Below, piece by piece: positions 10,050 through 19,196 of a DNA stretch of 64,000 bases. Every line of letters begins with the position of its first letter. The first letter of the stretch is position 1. The translations under genes and the position numbers were made by a program. The stretch comes from Burkholderia sp. BCC0506 (GTDB lineage: Bacteria > Pseudomonadota > Gammaproteobacteria > Burkholderiales > Burkholderiaceae), in NCBI RefSeq assembly GCF_902833145.1, contig NZ_CADFEN010000011.1, forward strand, positions 239,531 through 303,530. Direction: 5' to 3'. The notes below the pieces were generated by a model, which made no database searches, was not told the origin of the DNA, and was given only the letters and a program-made list of their open reading frames with translations.

Positions 10050-11009
10050 ATGACCGAAGACCAACCCGTCAGCAAGGTGCTCGTGCTCGACGACAGCCGC
10101 GTGCATGCCGATGCGATCAAGCGTTTCTGCGACGCGCACAACCTGGTCGGCCTGACCGTGCGGCGCGGCCGGCTGCTGAAGGTGCTGCGCTCGAACATCG
10201 ATCTCGGCGCGATCCTGCTCGCCGAGGATTACGGCGGCTCGCCGGCCGAGAGCGCGATCATCGCGACGCAGATCGACGCGTTGCGCCCGGAGCTGCCGAT
10301 CATCCTGCGCCGCGAATCGCTCGCGTCGCGCGACGGGCTGCCCGATGCGCTCGCGCGGGTCGCGTGCGCGGCCTACGTCGCCGACGACATGACGCCGCTC
10401 GAGCGCGCGATCGACGAATACCTGTTCGGCCGCGACTACCCGAACGCGCTGGTGCGCGGCATCTCGGAGATCACCGAGGCGCGCATCGACGGCCTGTTCC
10501 CGGGCATGACGATCGAGCACGATACGCCGTGCATCGTTCGCGACCAGATCATCTTCGGCGAGGTGTTCAGCCTGATCGCGCTCGAAAGCGCGTGGTGCCG
10601 CGGCTACATGCTGCTGCAGACGAGCGAGCAGCCGCTGCTCGACATGCTCGGCGGCACGCGCGACGGCGGCCGCGCGCCGGATTTCCGCGACGTGAACAGC
10701 GTGCTCGGCGAGCTGACCAACCTCGTGTGGGGCGCGTTCAAGAACCGCTATCTCGGCGACGCCGAGGCGCTGGCACGCCATCCGGTGCAGGTGCCGCTCG
10801 TCGTCAATCACAAGCAGAAGTTCATTTCGTTCGGCGGCGACTGTCCGCAGCTCTGTTTCAAGTACCGGATGACCGATCCGGCGTCGGGGCGCTCGGTCTG
10901 TCTCGACCAGCGTTTCGTGTTCAGCCTGAGCTGGTCGCCGGAGGATTTCCGCGAATCGGGGCAGGATGTCGGGCCGATGGTCGAGGCGGGCGAACTCGAA
11001 CTGTTTTGA
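10050..11009 (+). CDS. receiver-like domain fused to a CheX-like domain
   Basis: 319 residues. The N-terminal 120 look like a response-regulator receiver (KVLVLDDSRVHADAIKRFC), but the phosphorylation region is degraded: where IVSDxxMP is expected the text reads ILLAEDYGGS, so phosphorylation is doubtful. The C-terminal part from about residue 140 is CheX-like, with a NSVLGELTNLVWGAFKNR helix matching the ELxNxxxG pattern, and ends in AGELELF. It may be a phosphatase or a docking platform for CheY in this operon. Confidence 0.6.
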   Translation: MTEDQPVSKVLVLDDSRVHADAIKRFCDAHNLVGLTVRRGRLLKVLRSNIDLGAILLAEDYGGSPAESAIIATQIDALRPELPIILRRESLASRDGLPDALARVACAAYVADDMTPLERAIDEYLFGRDYPNALVRGISEITEARIDGLFPGMTIEHDTPCIVRDQIIFGEVFSLIALESAWCRGYMLLQTSEQPLLDMLGGTRDGGRAPDFRDVNSVLGELTNLVWGAFKNRYLGDAEALARHPVQVPLVVNHKQKFISFGGDCPQLCFKYRMTDPASGRSVCLDQRFVFSLSWSPEDFRESGQDVGPMVEAGELELF

Positions 11010-11038
11010 ATTCAGCAACAACGCAAGGGGAACACGAC

Positions 11039-11404
11039 ATGGCAAAGATTCTGGTGGTCGACGATTCGGGCACGGTGCGCGACGAAGTGGCCGGCTTCCT
11101 GCGCAATCACGGGCTCGACGTCGCGACGGCCGTCGACGGCAAGGACGGGCTCGCGAAGCTCAAGGCGACGCCCGGCGTGCGCCTCGTGATCAGCGACGTG
11201 AACATGCCGAACATGGACGGCCTGACGATGGTCGAGAAGATTCGCGGCGAGCTGGCGAACACGACGGTCAACGTCGTGATGCTGACGACCGAAAGCAGCC
11301 CGGCGATGAAGGAGCGCGGCAAGGCCGCCGGCGTGAAGGGCTGGATCGTGAAGCCGTTCAAGGGGGATGCGGTGCTCGATGCGCTGAAGAAGCTCGCGGG
11401 CTGA
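11039..11404 (+). CDS. cheY: CheY-like single-domain response regulator
   Basis: 121 residues: a complete receiver domain and nothing else. ILVVDDSGTVRDE carries the acidic pocket, ISDVNMPNMDGL the phospho-Asp, MLTTE the conserved Thr and VKPFKG the conserved Lys. With no output domain it must act through protein contacts, as CheY does. AAGGGG lies 9 nt upstream. It is the last gene of the operon and the obvious phosphate acceptor of the CheA-like kinase. Whether it addresses flagella or another target is not shown. Confidence 0.85.
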   Translation: MAKILVVDDSGTVRDEVAGFLRNHGLDVATAVDGKDGLAKLKATPGVRLVISDVNMPNMDGLTMVEKIRGELANTTVNVVMLTTESSPAMKERGKAAGVKGWIVKPFKGDAVLDALKKLAG

Positions 11405-11767
11405 CGCGCTCCTCGCCGGAGCGGGCTCGAGCGAGGGCCCGCATTCGACGCTGCGGTTCGGGGCGGGTGGCCGCTGCGTTGCCTGCCGGCGCCGGCGCGA
11501 GCGGCACATCGCGGCGATCCTGCCTTTGCGGGGCATCGCACCCGACCTGATCGCCGGATAGCCGCGCGGAAGCCGCGCAACGGCGCCGTTGACGCGCGAC
11601 GGGCATGGCCGTTGCGCAATGGCCCGCGGTGCACTCGTGCGTCGACGCCGCTGGACGCCGTGCGCAATGTGGAGGACCATTTCGTGACGATGCCGCGAAC
11701 GGCCGGGCACGATTTCCGTCCGGCCGCGCCGCATCGAATCCTGCCGAACCCCGTCGAGCGGAACACC
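11405..11767. other. intergenic region after the chemosensory operon
   Basis: No convincing gene. It holds a weak hairpin GCGGGC/GCCCGC (11421-11442), possibly a terminator for the operon, and a perfect 14-bp palindrome CAACGGCGCCGTTG (11578-11591) that could be an operator of the hydratase gene. Confidence 0.4.
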
Positions 11768-12562
11768 ATGGAACCCATTCACGAGACAGCCGAGCCGATC
11801 CTGTTGCGCGACGCGCACGACGGCGTCGTCACGCTGCGCCTGAATCGCCCGCAGCAGTTCAACGCGTTGTCCGAGGCGATGCTGTCGGCGCTGCACGATG
11901 CATTCGATACGCTGGCGGCCGATCCGCACGTGCGCTGCGTCGTGCTGGCCGCCGAAGGCAAGGCGTTCTGCGCCGGCCACGACTTGCGGCAGATGCGCGG
12001 CAAGCCCGAACTCGACTACTACCGCACGCTGTTCGCGCAGTGCAGCCGCGTGATGCTCGCGATGCGCGCGTTGCCGGTGCCGGTGATCGCGCGCGTGCAC
12101 GGCATCGCGACGGCGGCCGGCTGCCAGCTCGTCGCCGCGAGCGACCTCGCGATCGCGGCCGATACCGCGCGCTTCGCGGTGTCGGGGATCAACGTCGGGC
12201 TGTTCTGCTCGACGCCGGCCGTCGCGCTGAGCCGCAACGTCGCGGCCAAGCGCGCATTCGACATGCTGATGACCGGGCGCTTCGTCGATGCGGCGACGGC
12301 CGCCGCGTGGGGGCTCGTCAACGAAGCGGTGCCGGAGGACGCGCTCGATGCGGCCGTCGCGCGCAAGGTGGCCGAGATCGTCGCGAAGAGCCCGGCCGCG
12401 GTGCGGTATGGCAAGCAGATGTTCTATCGTCAGCGCGAGTTGCCGCTCGACGAAGCGTATGCATACGCGGGCGACGTGATGGCGCGCAACATGATGGAAG
12501 AGGACGCGGGCGAAGGGATCGACGCGTTCCTCGAGAAGCGCAAGCCGACGTGGCGTTCGTGA
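11768..12562 (+). CDS. enoyl-CoA hydratase/isomerase family protein
   Basis: 264 residues from the ATG at 11768, the normal crotonase length. The frame is open further upstream but without crotonase similarity. The fold is visible in VVTLRLNRPQQFNALSEAML, the oxyanion-hole segments KAFCAGHDLRQM and IATAAGCQLVAASDLAIA, and a helical C-terminal third. These enzymes hydrate or isomerise acyl-CoA double bonds. The usual hydratase glutamate positions are hard to verify: the family has many off-type members and no other fatty-acid gene is nearby, so the substrate is unknown. Confidence 0.8.
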   Translation: MEPIHETAEPILLRDAHDGVVTLRLNRPQQFNALSEAMLSALHDAFDTLAADPHVRCVVLAAEGKAFCAGHDLRQMRGKPELDYYRTLFAQCSRVMLAMRALPVPVIARVHGIATAAGCQLVAASDLAIAADTARFAVSGINVGLFCSTPAVALSRNVAAKRAFDMLMTGRFVDAATAAAWGLVNEAVPEDALDAAVARKVAEIVAKSPAAVRYGKQMFYRQRELPLDEAYAYAGDVMARNMMEEDAGEGIDAFLEKRKPTWRS

Positions 12563-12658
12563 TGCGTTGACGGCGGCGGGCAGCGCGCGCGTCGTTGTGC
12601 GACGCGCAACGACGGACCGCGTCGTCGTCGGCGCGCGTGGGGGCGCTGCAAAGCGAAC

Positions 12659-12677
12659 GGGCCGCCCGAGGCGGCCC
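12659..12677. terminator. bidirectional hairpin between convergent genes
   Basis: GGGCCGCC (12659-12666) and GGCGGCCC (12670-12677) form a perfect 8-bp stem with a CGA loop between the hydratase (+) and alanine racemase (-) genes. Confidence 0.6.
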
Positions 12678-12748
12678 GCAAGCAGATAGACAGCACGGCA
12701 TGCGCGGCGACGCGGTCACGTACCGCCGCCGCGACGCAGCGCCGCCGA

Positions 12749-13870
12749 TCAGCGCCCGTGGCTCCCCGTCCGCAGCGCCGGCTGCACGGTCGACGCGCCG
12801 GGCGGCACGATCACGACCGGCACGCGGCGCGCGAGCGCGCACATCAGCTCGTAGCCGATCGTGCCGCTGGCCTCCGCGACATCGTCCACCTTCACCTGAT
12901 CGCCCCACAGCTCGACGCTCGAGCCGATGCCCGCGTTCGGGCACGGCGTCAGGTCGACGGTCAGCATGTCCATCGACACGCGGCCGACGACGCGCGTCAT
13001 CACGCCGTCCACCGCGATCGGCGTGCCGGTCGGCGCGTGGCGCGGATAGCCGTCCGCGTAGCCGCACGCGACGACGCCGATGCGCATCGCCCGGTCGGCC
13101 GTGAAGCGGCGGCCGTAGCCGACGGTTTCCTGCGGCGTCAGCGTCTGCACGCCGATGATCCTGCTCGTCAGCGTCATCGCGGGTATCAGCGGCGTGTCGG
13201 CGATATGCCGCGTGGCGCCCGTCGGCGACGCGCCGTACAGGATCGTGCCGGGCCGTACCCAGTCGCGGTGCGCGCGCGGATGCCACAGCACGGCCGCCGA
13301 ATTCGACACCGAGCGCTCGCCCGGAATCCCGGCCGTGGTCGCGTCGAACTGTTCGAGCTGCCAGTCGACCTCGCCTTCGTCGGCGTTCGCGAAATGCATC
13401 ATCAGCGTGATCTTGCCGATCGACGGCGCGCCCGCCGCGCGTTCCCACGCGGCGCGGAACGCGGCCGGCCGGTAGCCGAGCCGGTTCATGCCGGAATTCA
13501 TCTTCAACTGGATGTCGATCGGCTGGCGCGGCTTCGCGGCGATCAGCAGGTCGAGCTGTTCGTCGCAGTGCACGGCGACCGTCAGCCGGTGGCGATCGGC
13601 GAGTTCGACGTCGGCCGGCTCGAAGATCCCTTCGAGCAGCAGCACGGGCTTGTCCCAGCCGAGTTCGCGCACGCGCACGGCTTCGTCGAGATCGAGCAGC
13701 GCGATGCCGTCGGCGGCCGCGAGGCCCGGGTAGATCCGTTCGATCCCGTGACCGTATGCGTTGGCCTTGATCACGGCCCACACGCGCGATTGCGCGGCGG
13801 TGCGGCGGATGAAATCGAGGTTGCGGCGGACGGCGTCGGGGCGGATATGGGCGACGATGGGACGGGGCAT
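12749..13870 (-). CDS. alr: alanine racemase
   Basis: 373 residues. A PLP enzyme that interconverts L- and D-alanine for peptidoglycan. The cofactor lysine is Lys35 in [10 protein letters not shown], and the N-terminal barrel is followed by the C-terminal beta domain with GYADGYPRH and [11 protein letters not shown]. The catalytic tyrosine lies in [11 protein letters not shown]. Length is typical. It is a single gene facing the hydratase, and the MAPEG gene is divergent. Burkholderia usually carry both an alr and a catabolic dadX. No dadA neighbour is seen, so alr is the safer name. Confidence 0.92.
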   Translation of the reverse strand: MPRPIVAHIRPDAVRRNLDFIRRTAAQSRVWAVIKANAYGHGIERIYPGLAAADGIALLDLDEAVRVRELGWDKPVLLLEGIFEPADVELADRHRLTVAVHCDEQLDLLIAAKPRQPIDIQLKMNSGMNRLGYRPAAFRAAWERAAGAPSIGKITLMMHFANADEGEVDWQLEQFDATTAGIPGERSVSNSAAVLWHPRAHRDWVRPGTILYGASPTGATRHIADTPLIPAMTLTSRIIGVQTLTPQETVGYGRRFTADRAMRIGVVACGYADGYPRHAPTGTPIAVDGVMTRVVGRVSMDMLTVDLTPCPNAGIGSSVELWGDQVKVDDVAEASGTIGYELMCALARRVPVVIVPPGASTVQPALRTGSHGR

Positions 13871-14171
13871 GGCAAGGGCTCGGGTCGGATGTCGTGCGGC
13901 GCACCAGGGCGCGGAGTGAAACGGCGGCTTGGCGCGATCGCGCGCCGAGCCAGTGTCGAGCGCTATCTTATTGGTGTTCGACCAGTTTTAATTAACGTAT
14001 TTGTCGACGATTTGGTGGAAATTTTGGTGCCGACACGGGCAGGGCGCCGTCGTCCGCGGTCCGCGCGGCCGAGTCTCCCGTCTACAAAATCGGTGCGCGA
14101 ACAGGACCGCCAATGTTAAGCTCCCCGCGATCTTGTCATTGTTCAATGTAACCATAACGGAGGAGACTTTG
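13871..14171. other. divergent promoter region between alr and the MAPEG gene
   Basis: 300 bp without a gene. It contains an AT-rich patch (13965-14020), presumably the alr promoter on the minus strand, and a small inverted repeat CATTG-TT-CAATG (14137-14148) just before the downstream ribosome site. Confidence 0.35.
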
Positions 14172-14543
14172 ATGACGACGTCCCAGCTGTGCCTGTTCAT
14201 CGTGGCGCTGTTGCCGTTCGCGATGACGTTTCTCGCCAAGGCCCGCAAGGGTTACGACAATCGTACGCCGCGCGATTACCTGGCGAAGCTCGAAGGCTGG
14301 CGCGCCCGCGCGCAGGCCGCGCATCAGAATTCGTGGGAAGCGCTCGCGCTGTTCACGGCCGCGCTGGTGGTGGCATGGCACAACGGCGCGAACGTGCATC
14401 GCGTCGACCAGCTCGCGATGGCGTTCGTCGCGATCCGCATCGTCTATATGCTGATGTACCTGCTGAACTGGGCGTCGCTGCGTTCGCTCGTGTGGTTCGG
14501 CGGGATGGCGTGCGTCGTCGCGCTGTTCTTCGCGACACCGTAA
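14172..14543 (+). CDS. MAPEG family integral membrane protein
   Basis: 123 residues with four predicted membrane helices, matching the small bacterial MAPEG (membrane-associated eicosanoid/glutathione metabolism) proteins. The loop after helix 1 (DNRTPRDYLAKLEGWRARAQAAHQNSWEAL) contains the typical R-A-x-x-A-x-x-N-x-x-E/W pattern of the family, where glutathione-binding residues occur. A strong ribosome site CGGAGGAG precedes the ATG. The function of bacterial members is poorly known. Confidence 0.8.
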   Translation: MTTSQLCLFIVALLPFAMTFLAKARKGYDNRTPRDYLAKLEGWRARAQAAHQNSWEALALFTAALVVAWHNGANVHRVDQLAMAFVAIRIVYMLMYLLNWASLRSLVWFGGMACVVALFFATP

Positions 14544-14551
14544 AGCGGCGG

Positions 14552-14573
14552 GCAGGCCACCCGTGCGGCCTGC
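14552..14573. terminator. hairpin between convergent MAPEG and LysR genes
   Basis: GCAGGCC (14552-14558) and GGCCTGC (14567-14573) with an 8-nt loop fill the short gap between the two convergent stops. Confidence 0.5.
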
Positions 14574-14588
14574 GCTGCATGGCGGCCG

Positions 14589-15536
14589 TCAGGCGCCGCC
14601 CGCGCCTCGTGCGTGACTGTCGTTGGATGCGGGCGCAACCTTCTTCGCGACGAACGGCGGCGCGTCCGCTTCGCTGCGCAGGAATGCGATCAACGGATCG
14701 AGCAGCCGATGCCGCGTCGACGGATGGCGGCGCAGCACGAAGCGCCATGACGCGTCGCGCGAGAGGCCCGGCACCAGCGGCACCAGGCGGCCGCTGCGCA
14801 GTTCGGGCTCGATCAGCGGCATGCGGCCGAGCGCGATGCCCGCGCCGCCGACGGCCGCGCCGATCACCTGGCTGAAGCTGCTGTAACGGACGATCTTCGT
14901 CTCGAAGTCGTCCGGCAAGCCGAAATGCACGGCCCAGTTGCGCCAGTCGATCTCGGGGCTGTCCTCGTGCATCTCCTGCAGCAGGCGCGACCGGCAGACG
15001 TACCCCGATGCGTACGGAAACAGCTCGGGGCTGCAGACCGGAAACACGGTTTCCCGCATCAGCACGTCGTCGTCCGCGCGCAGCCGGTGCGCGGGCACGT
15101 GCACGATCGCGAGGTCGACGCCGCTGCGCGCGAAATCCGGCTCGTGGTCGAGCACGACCGCATGCAGCGGGGTGTCGGGATGAAGCGACGAGAATTCCGC
15201 CAGACGGCGCGCGAGCCACATCGACGAAAACGGCGCGTTGGCGGACACGGTGAGCCGTTGTGCGGTGCCGCGAATCTCGGCGCACGCATCGGTGAGACGC
15301 GCCAGCGCGTCGCCGACGGCCGGCAGCAGGCGCGCCCCGGCCGGCGTGAGGCTGATGCCGCCGAGCCCCGTGCTGCGTTCGAGCAGCCGCGCGCCGAGCG
15401 ATTCTTCGAGCGACCGGATCTGGTGGCTGACCGCGCTGGTCGACACGTTCAGCTCGGCCGCCGCGCGCGCGAACCCGCCGAGGCGGACGGCCGCCTCGAA
15501 GGCACGCAGCGCGCTGAGGGGAGGAAGGTGCGACAT
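14589..15536 (-). CDS. LysR-family regulator, GcvA-like
   Basis: 315 residues. The start LPPLSALRAFEAAVRLGGFARAAAELNVSTSAVSHQIRSLEE is typical of the GcvA/AmpR branch of LysR proteins. The effector domain follows from residue 90 (LTVSANAPFSSMWLARRL). It is divergent from the large ABC transporter gene with 120 bp between starts, so that transporter is the likely target. The inducer is not evident. The last 20 residues are polar and probably disordered. Confidence 0.88.
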   Translation of the reverse strand: MSHLPPLSALRAFEAAVRLGGFARAAAELNVSTSAVSHQIRSLEESLGARLLERSTGLGGISLTPAGARLLPAVGDALARLTDACAEIRGTAQRLTVSANAPFSSMWLARRLAEFSSLHPDTPLHAVVLDHEPDFARSGVDLAIVHVPAHRLRADDDVLMRETVFPVCSPELFPYASGYVCRSRLLQEMHEDSPEIDWRNWAVHFGLPDDFETKIVRYSSFSQVIGAAVGGAGIALGRMPLIEPELRSGRLVPLVPGLSRDASWRFVLRRHPSTRHRLLDPLIAFLRSEADAPPFVAKKVAPASNDSHARGAGGA

Positions 15537-15549
15537 GCGGGGTATTGTA

Positions 15550-15560
15550 GTTGACTCAAC
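15550..15560. promoter_or_regulatory. short dyad in the LysR/ABC transporter promoter region
   Basis: GTTGA-C-TCAAC is a perfect interrupted palindrome in the 120-bp divergent gap, 13 bp from the LysR start. It could be part of a LysR binding site. The evidence is only the symmetry and place. Confidence 0.25.
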
Positions 15561-15656
15561 ACCCGTTGAAAAATCATCTTTTGCCGCGCGCGGGCGGCGC
15601 GGGTAGCCTCGATCCGGTCAAGAAAAACGCAACGAAACAACCGACTGGAGCGCTTC

Positions 15657-18600
15657 ATGTATTTCGACCGACGACTATGGGCAATGATGGCCGGACTGCG
15701 CTGGCGGGTGGCGGCGGCCGTCGCGCTCGGGCTGCTCGCGATGGGTGTCGGCATCCTCCGCTTCGTGTTTCTCGGCCGCGTGCTGGCGCTGGTGTTTTCC
15801 GGCGCGCCGGCGCGCGGCATCGGCGAGGCCGTCGTTGCAACGGCGGCCTGCGTGCTGCTGCGTGCATGGCTCGATCATCGCCGCACGGTGCTCGCGCAGC
15901 ACACGGCGGGCCGCGTGCAGGCCACGCTGCGCGCGCGGCTGTTCGACCGGATCGCCGCGCTCGGCCCCGCCTGGTTCAGCGGCGAACGCACGGGCGGCGT
16001 GATGCTGGCCGTCGTCGACGGCGTCGAGCAACTGCAGACCTTCTTCGGCGTCTACCTGCCGCAGCTCGTGATCGCCGCGTGCGCGCCGATCATGATCTTC
16101 GCGGTGCTCGCGTGGTGGGACGTGCCGACGGCCGCGATCCTGCTGGTCGCGGCGCTCGTCACGCTTGCGCTGCCGCAGCTCGTGCATCGCGCCGACAAGC
16201 GCGCGGCGCTCGCCCGTTCGGCCGCGTTCAAGGCGTTCGGCGAGGAGTTTCTCGACGCGGTGCAGGGGCTGCCCACGCTGAAGGCGTTCGGGCAGAGCAG
16301 CGCGTTCGGCGCGAAGCTGGCCGCGAAGGCGCGCGCGTTGTCGAACAGCACGTTCTGGGTGCTCGCGCTCGGGCTGCTGACGCGGCTCTTCACGGACCTC
16401 GGCACCGGCCTCGGCGCGGCCGCGGCGATCGCGGTCGGCGCGTGGCGCGTGCGGCACGGCGACATGAGCCTTGAAGCGCTGCTGATCGTGCTGATGGCCG
16501 GCAGCGAGATCTTCCGGCCGCTGCGCGACCTGCGCGCGGTGCTGCACCAGGGGATGATCGGCCAGTCGGCGGCGAATGCGGTCCATGCGCTGCTCGACGC
16601 GGACAGCCATGCGCGTTCCGTCGACGCGCCGCGCGTGGCGGGCCTGCGACCGGAGATCGCGTTCGACCGCGTCCGCTTCGCGTATCCGGGGCGCCGCGCG
16701 GATGCGCATGCGGCGCTGAGTTTCTCGGTGCGCGAGGGCGAGACGGTGGCGATCGTCGGGCCGAGCGGGGCCGGCAAGTCGACCATCGTGCGCCTGCTGC
16801 TGCGCCAGCACGACGCGCAGGGCGGCGCGGTCCGGATCGGCGGACACGACGTGCGCACGCTCGATGCCGACCAGGTGCGCGAGATGATCGCGGTCGTCGC
16901 GCAGGATGCGACGCTGTTCGATGGCAGCGTCGCCGACAACCTGCGGCTCGGCCGGCCGGATGCGAGCGACGCGGACATGATCGCCGCCGCGCGCGCGGCC
17001 AATGCGCACGATTTCATCTCGGCGCTGCCCGACGGCTATGCGACGCGCATCGGCGAACGCGGGCTCATGCTGTCGGGCGGCCAGCGCCAGCGCATCGCGA
17101 TTGCCCGTGCGCTGCTGCGCGATGCGCCGATCCTGTTGCTCGACGAGGCGCTGTCGTCGGTCGATGCGGAGAACGAAGCGCTGATCCAGCAGGCGCTCGA
17201 CCGGCTCACGCGCGGACGGACGACGCTCGTGCTCGCGCACCGGCTGTCGAGCGTGATCGGCGCCGATCGCATCCTGGTGCTCGACCAGGGCCAGGTCGTC
17301 GACGAAGGCACGCATGCGGCGCTGATCGCGCGCGACGGCCCGTATCGCCGGCTGATGGGGCCGCAGCTGGAGGCCGTCGCCGAATCCGTCGGCGCGGCGG
17401 CCCCGGCGGGTACGGCCGCCCGCGCGTCGTCGGGCCCGCAGGTGCGGCCGCTGAACGACGACGCGGCGACGATCGGCTGGCCGGAAACCTTGCAGACGCT
17501 GCTGCGTTTCGTGCGTCCGTGGAAGGGCAAGGTGGTGCTGACCGTGCTGTTCGGGATCGGCCGCGTGCTCGCGTTCATCGGCGTCGGCGTGCTCGGCGCG
17601 CGGGTGGTCGGCGCGGTGCCGACCGGCGATGTCGGCACCGGGCTGGTTGCCGCGCTGCTCGCGATCGCGCCGGTCGCGGCCGTGCTGCACTGGCTCGAAT
17701 CGTGGCTCGCGCACGACATGGCGTACCGGCTGCTCGCGGAAATGCGCATCGCGCTGTTCGCGACGCTCGAACGGCTCGCGCCGGCCGGGCTGCTGCGTCG
17801 CCGTTCGGGCGATCTCGTGTCGCTCGCGACGCAGGACGTCGAGACCGTCGAATATTTCTACGCCCATACGCTGGCGCCCGCGTTCGTCGCGGTGCTCGTG
17901 CCGGCCGCCGTGCTGGCGTTGCTCGCGTCGGTCGCGTGGCCGCTCGCGCTCGTGCTGCTGCCGTTCCTGCTGTGGGCCGGGCTGGCCCCCGTGCTGGCCC
18001 GCCGCGACGTCGACCGGCTCGGCACCGGCGCACGTGAAGCGCTCGGCCGACTCGGCGCGCACCTGACCGAAACGATCCAGGGCCTCGCGGAACTGACCGC
18101 GTTCCAGGCGATCGCGCGCCGGCGCGCGGCGTTCGTGGCCGAGGTCGATGCGTATCGCCGGCAGCGGGCGAAGCTGCTCGACGATCTGTCGACGCAAAGC
18201 GCCGCGCTGGAGGTCGCGAGCGGGCTCGGCGGGCTGGCCGTCGCTGCGCTCGGCGCGTGGTTGTGCGCGCGCGGCTGGTTTCCGCGCGAGTCGTTGCCGC
18301 TGCTGGTGCTGGTCGCGGTGGCCGCGTTCATGCCGGTGGCCGAAATCGGCCAGGTCGCGCGCCAGCTTGCCGACACGATCGCGTCGACGCGCCGCCTGCG
18401 TGCAGTGGAGAAGGAGCCGGTGACGGTGACGGACGGCGCGCACGCGATGCCAGGCAATCCGGCGGTGCGGTTCGACGCGGTGTCGTTCACGTATCCGGGG
18501 CGCGGCGTGCCCGCGATCGACCGCGTGAGCTTCGAGGTGGCGCCCGGCAGCACGGTCGCGCTGGTCGGCGCATCGGGCGCCGGCAAGTCGACCGTCGCGA

Positions 18601-19196
18601 GCCTGCTGCTGCGCTTCTGGGATCCGCAGCAGGGCCGCGTGACGCTCGGCGGCGTCGACCTGCGCGACCTGCGGCTCGACGACCTGCGGCAGCACATTGC
18701 GCTCGTCGCGCAGGATACCTACCTGTTCAACGACACGCTCGAAGCGAACATCCGGCTCGCCGCGAACGACGCGTCCGACGCTCGCGTGCAGCGCGCGATC
18801 GACCACGCGGCGCTCGGCGACTTCGTCGCGCGGCTGCCGGACGGGCTCGCGACGCGCGTCGGCGAGCGCGGCGTGCAGCTGTCGGGCGGCCAGCGCCAGC
18901 GTGTGGCGATCGCGCGCGCGTTCCTGAAGGATGCGCCGGTGCTGATCCTCGACGAGGCGACGTCGCACCTCGACACGATCAGCGAGCAGCAGATCCGCGC
19001 GGCGCTGGAGGACCTGATGACGCAGCGCACGTCGATCATCATCGCGCACCGGCTGTCGACCGTGCGCAATGCGGACCTGATCCTCGTGATCGAGCAGGGC
19101 GCCGTGATCGAGGCCGGGCGCCATGCGGACCTGATGGCGCGGCAGGGCGCGTATGCGCGGCTCGTGTCGCATCAGGCGAGCGGGGTGGCGGCGTGA
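15657..19196 (+). CDS. fused CydDC-like ABC exporter (two half-transporters in one chain)
   Basis: 1179 residues: TM domain 1, nucleotide-binding domain 1 (Walker A GPSGAGKST near 368, LSGGQRQR near 472, LLLDEALSSVD near 494), TM domain 2 from about 600, nucleotide-binding domain 2 (Walker A GASGAGKST near 970, LSGGQRQR near 1075, LILDEATSHLD). Each half has about six helices. The first half has the YLPQL and GLPTLKAFGQ motifs of CydD, and the total equals CydD plus CydC. CydDC exports glutathione/cysteine or heme-linked reductant and is needed for cytochrome bd assembly. No cydAB genes are nearby, so the substrate is inferred only. Both ATP sites look intact. Confidence 0.8.
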   Translation: MYFDRRLWAMMAGLRWRVAAAVALGLLAMGVGILRFVFLGRVLALVFSGAPARGIGEAVVATAACVLLRAWLDHRRTVLAQHTAGRVQATLRARLFDRIAALGPAWFSGERTGGVMLAVVDGVEQLQTFFGVYLPQLVIAACAPIMIFAVLAWWDVPTAAILLVAALVTLALPQLVHRADKRAALARSAAFKAFGEEFLDAVQGLPTLKAFGQSSAFGAKLAAKARALSNSTFWVLALGLLTRLFTDLGTGLGAAAAIAVGAWRVRHGDMSLEALLIVLMAGSEIFRPLRDLRAVLHQGMIGQSAANAVHALLDADSHARSVDAPRVAGLRPEIAFDRVRFAYPGRRADAHAALSFSVREGETVAIVGPSGAGKSTIVRLLLRQHDAQGGAVRIGGHDVRTLDADQVREMIAVVAQDATLFDGSVADNLRLGRPDASDADMIAAARAANAHDFISALPDGYATRIGERGLMLSGGQRQRIAIARALLRDAPILLLDEALSSVDAENEALIQQALDRLTRGRTTLVLAHRLSSVIGADRILVLDQGQVVDEGTHAALIARDGPYRRLMGPQLEAVAESVGAAAPAGTAARASSGPQVRPLNDDAATIGWPETLQTLLRFVRPWKGKVVLTVLFGIGRVLAFIGVGVLGARVVGAVPTGDVGTGLVAALLAIAPVAAVLHWLESWLAHDMAYRLLAEMRIALFATLERLAPAGLLRRRSGDLVSLATQDVETVEYFYAHTLAPAFVAVLVPAAVLALLASVAWPLALVLLPFLLWAGLAPVLARRDVDRLGTGAREALGRLGAHLTETIQGLAELTAFQAIARRRAAFVAEVDAYRRQRAKLLDDLSTQSAALEVASGLGGLAVAALGAWLCARGWFPRESLPLLVLVAVAAFMPVAEIGQVARQLADTIASTRRLRAVEKEPVTVTDGAHAMPGNPAVRFDAVSFTYPGRGVPAIDRVSFEVAPGSTVALVGASGAGKSTVASLLLRFWDPQQGRVTLGGVDLRDLRLDDLRQHIALVAQDTYLFNDTLEANIRLAANDASDARVQRAIDHAALGDFVARLPDGLATRVGERGVQLSGGQRQRVAIARAFLKDAPVLILDEATSHLDTISEQQIRAALEDLMTQRTSIIIAHRLSTVRNADLILVIEQGAVIEAGRHADLMARQGAYARLVSHQASGVAA

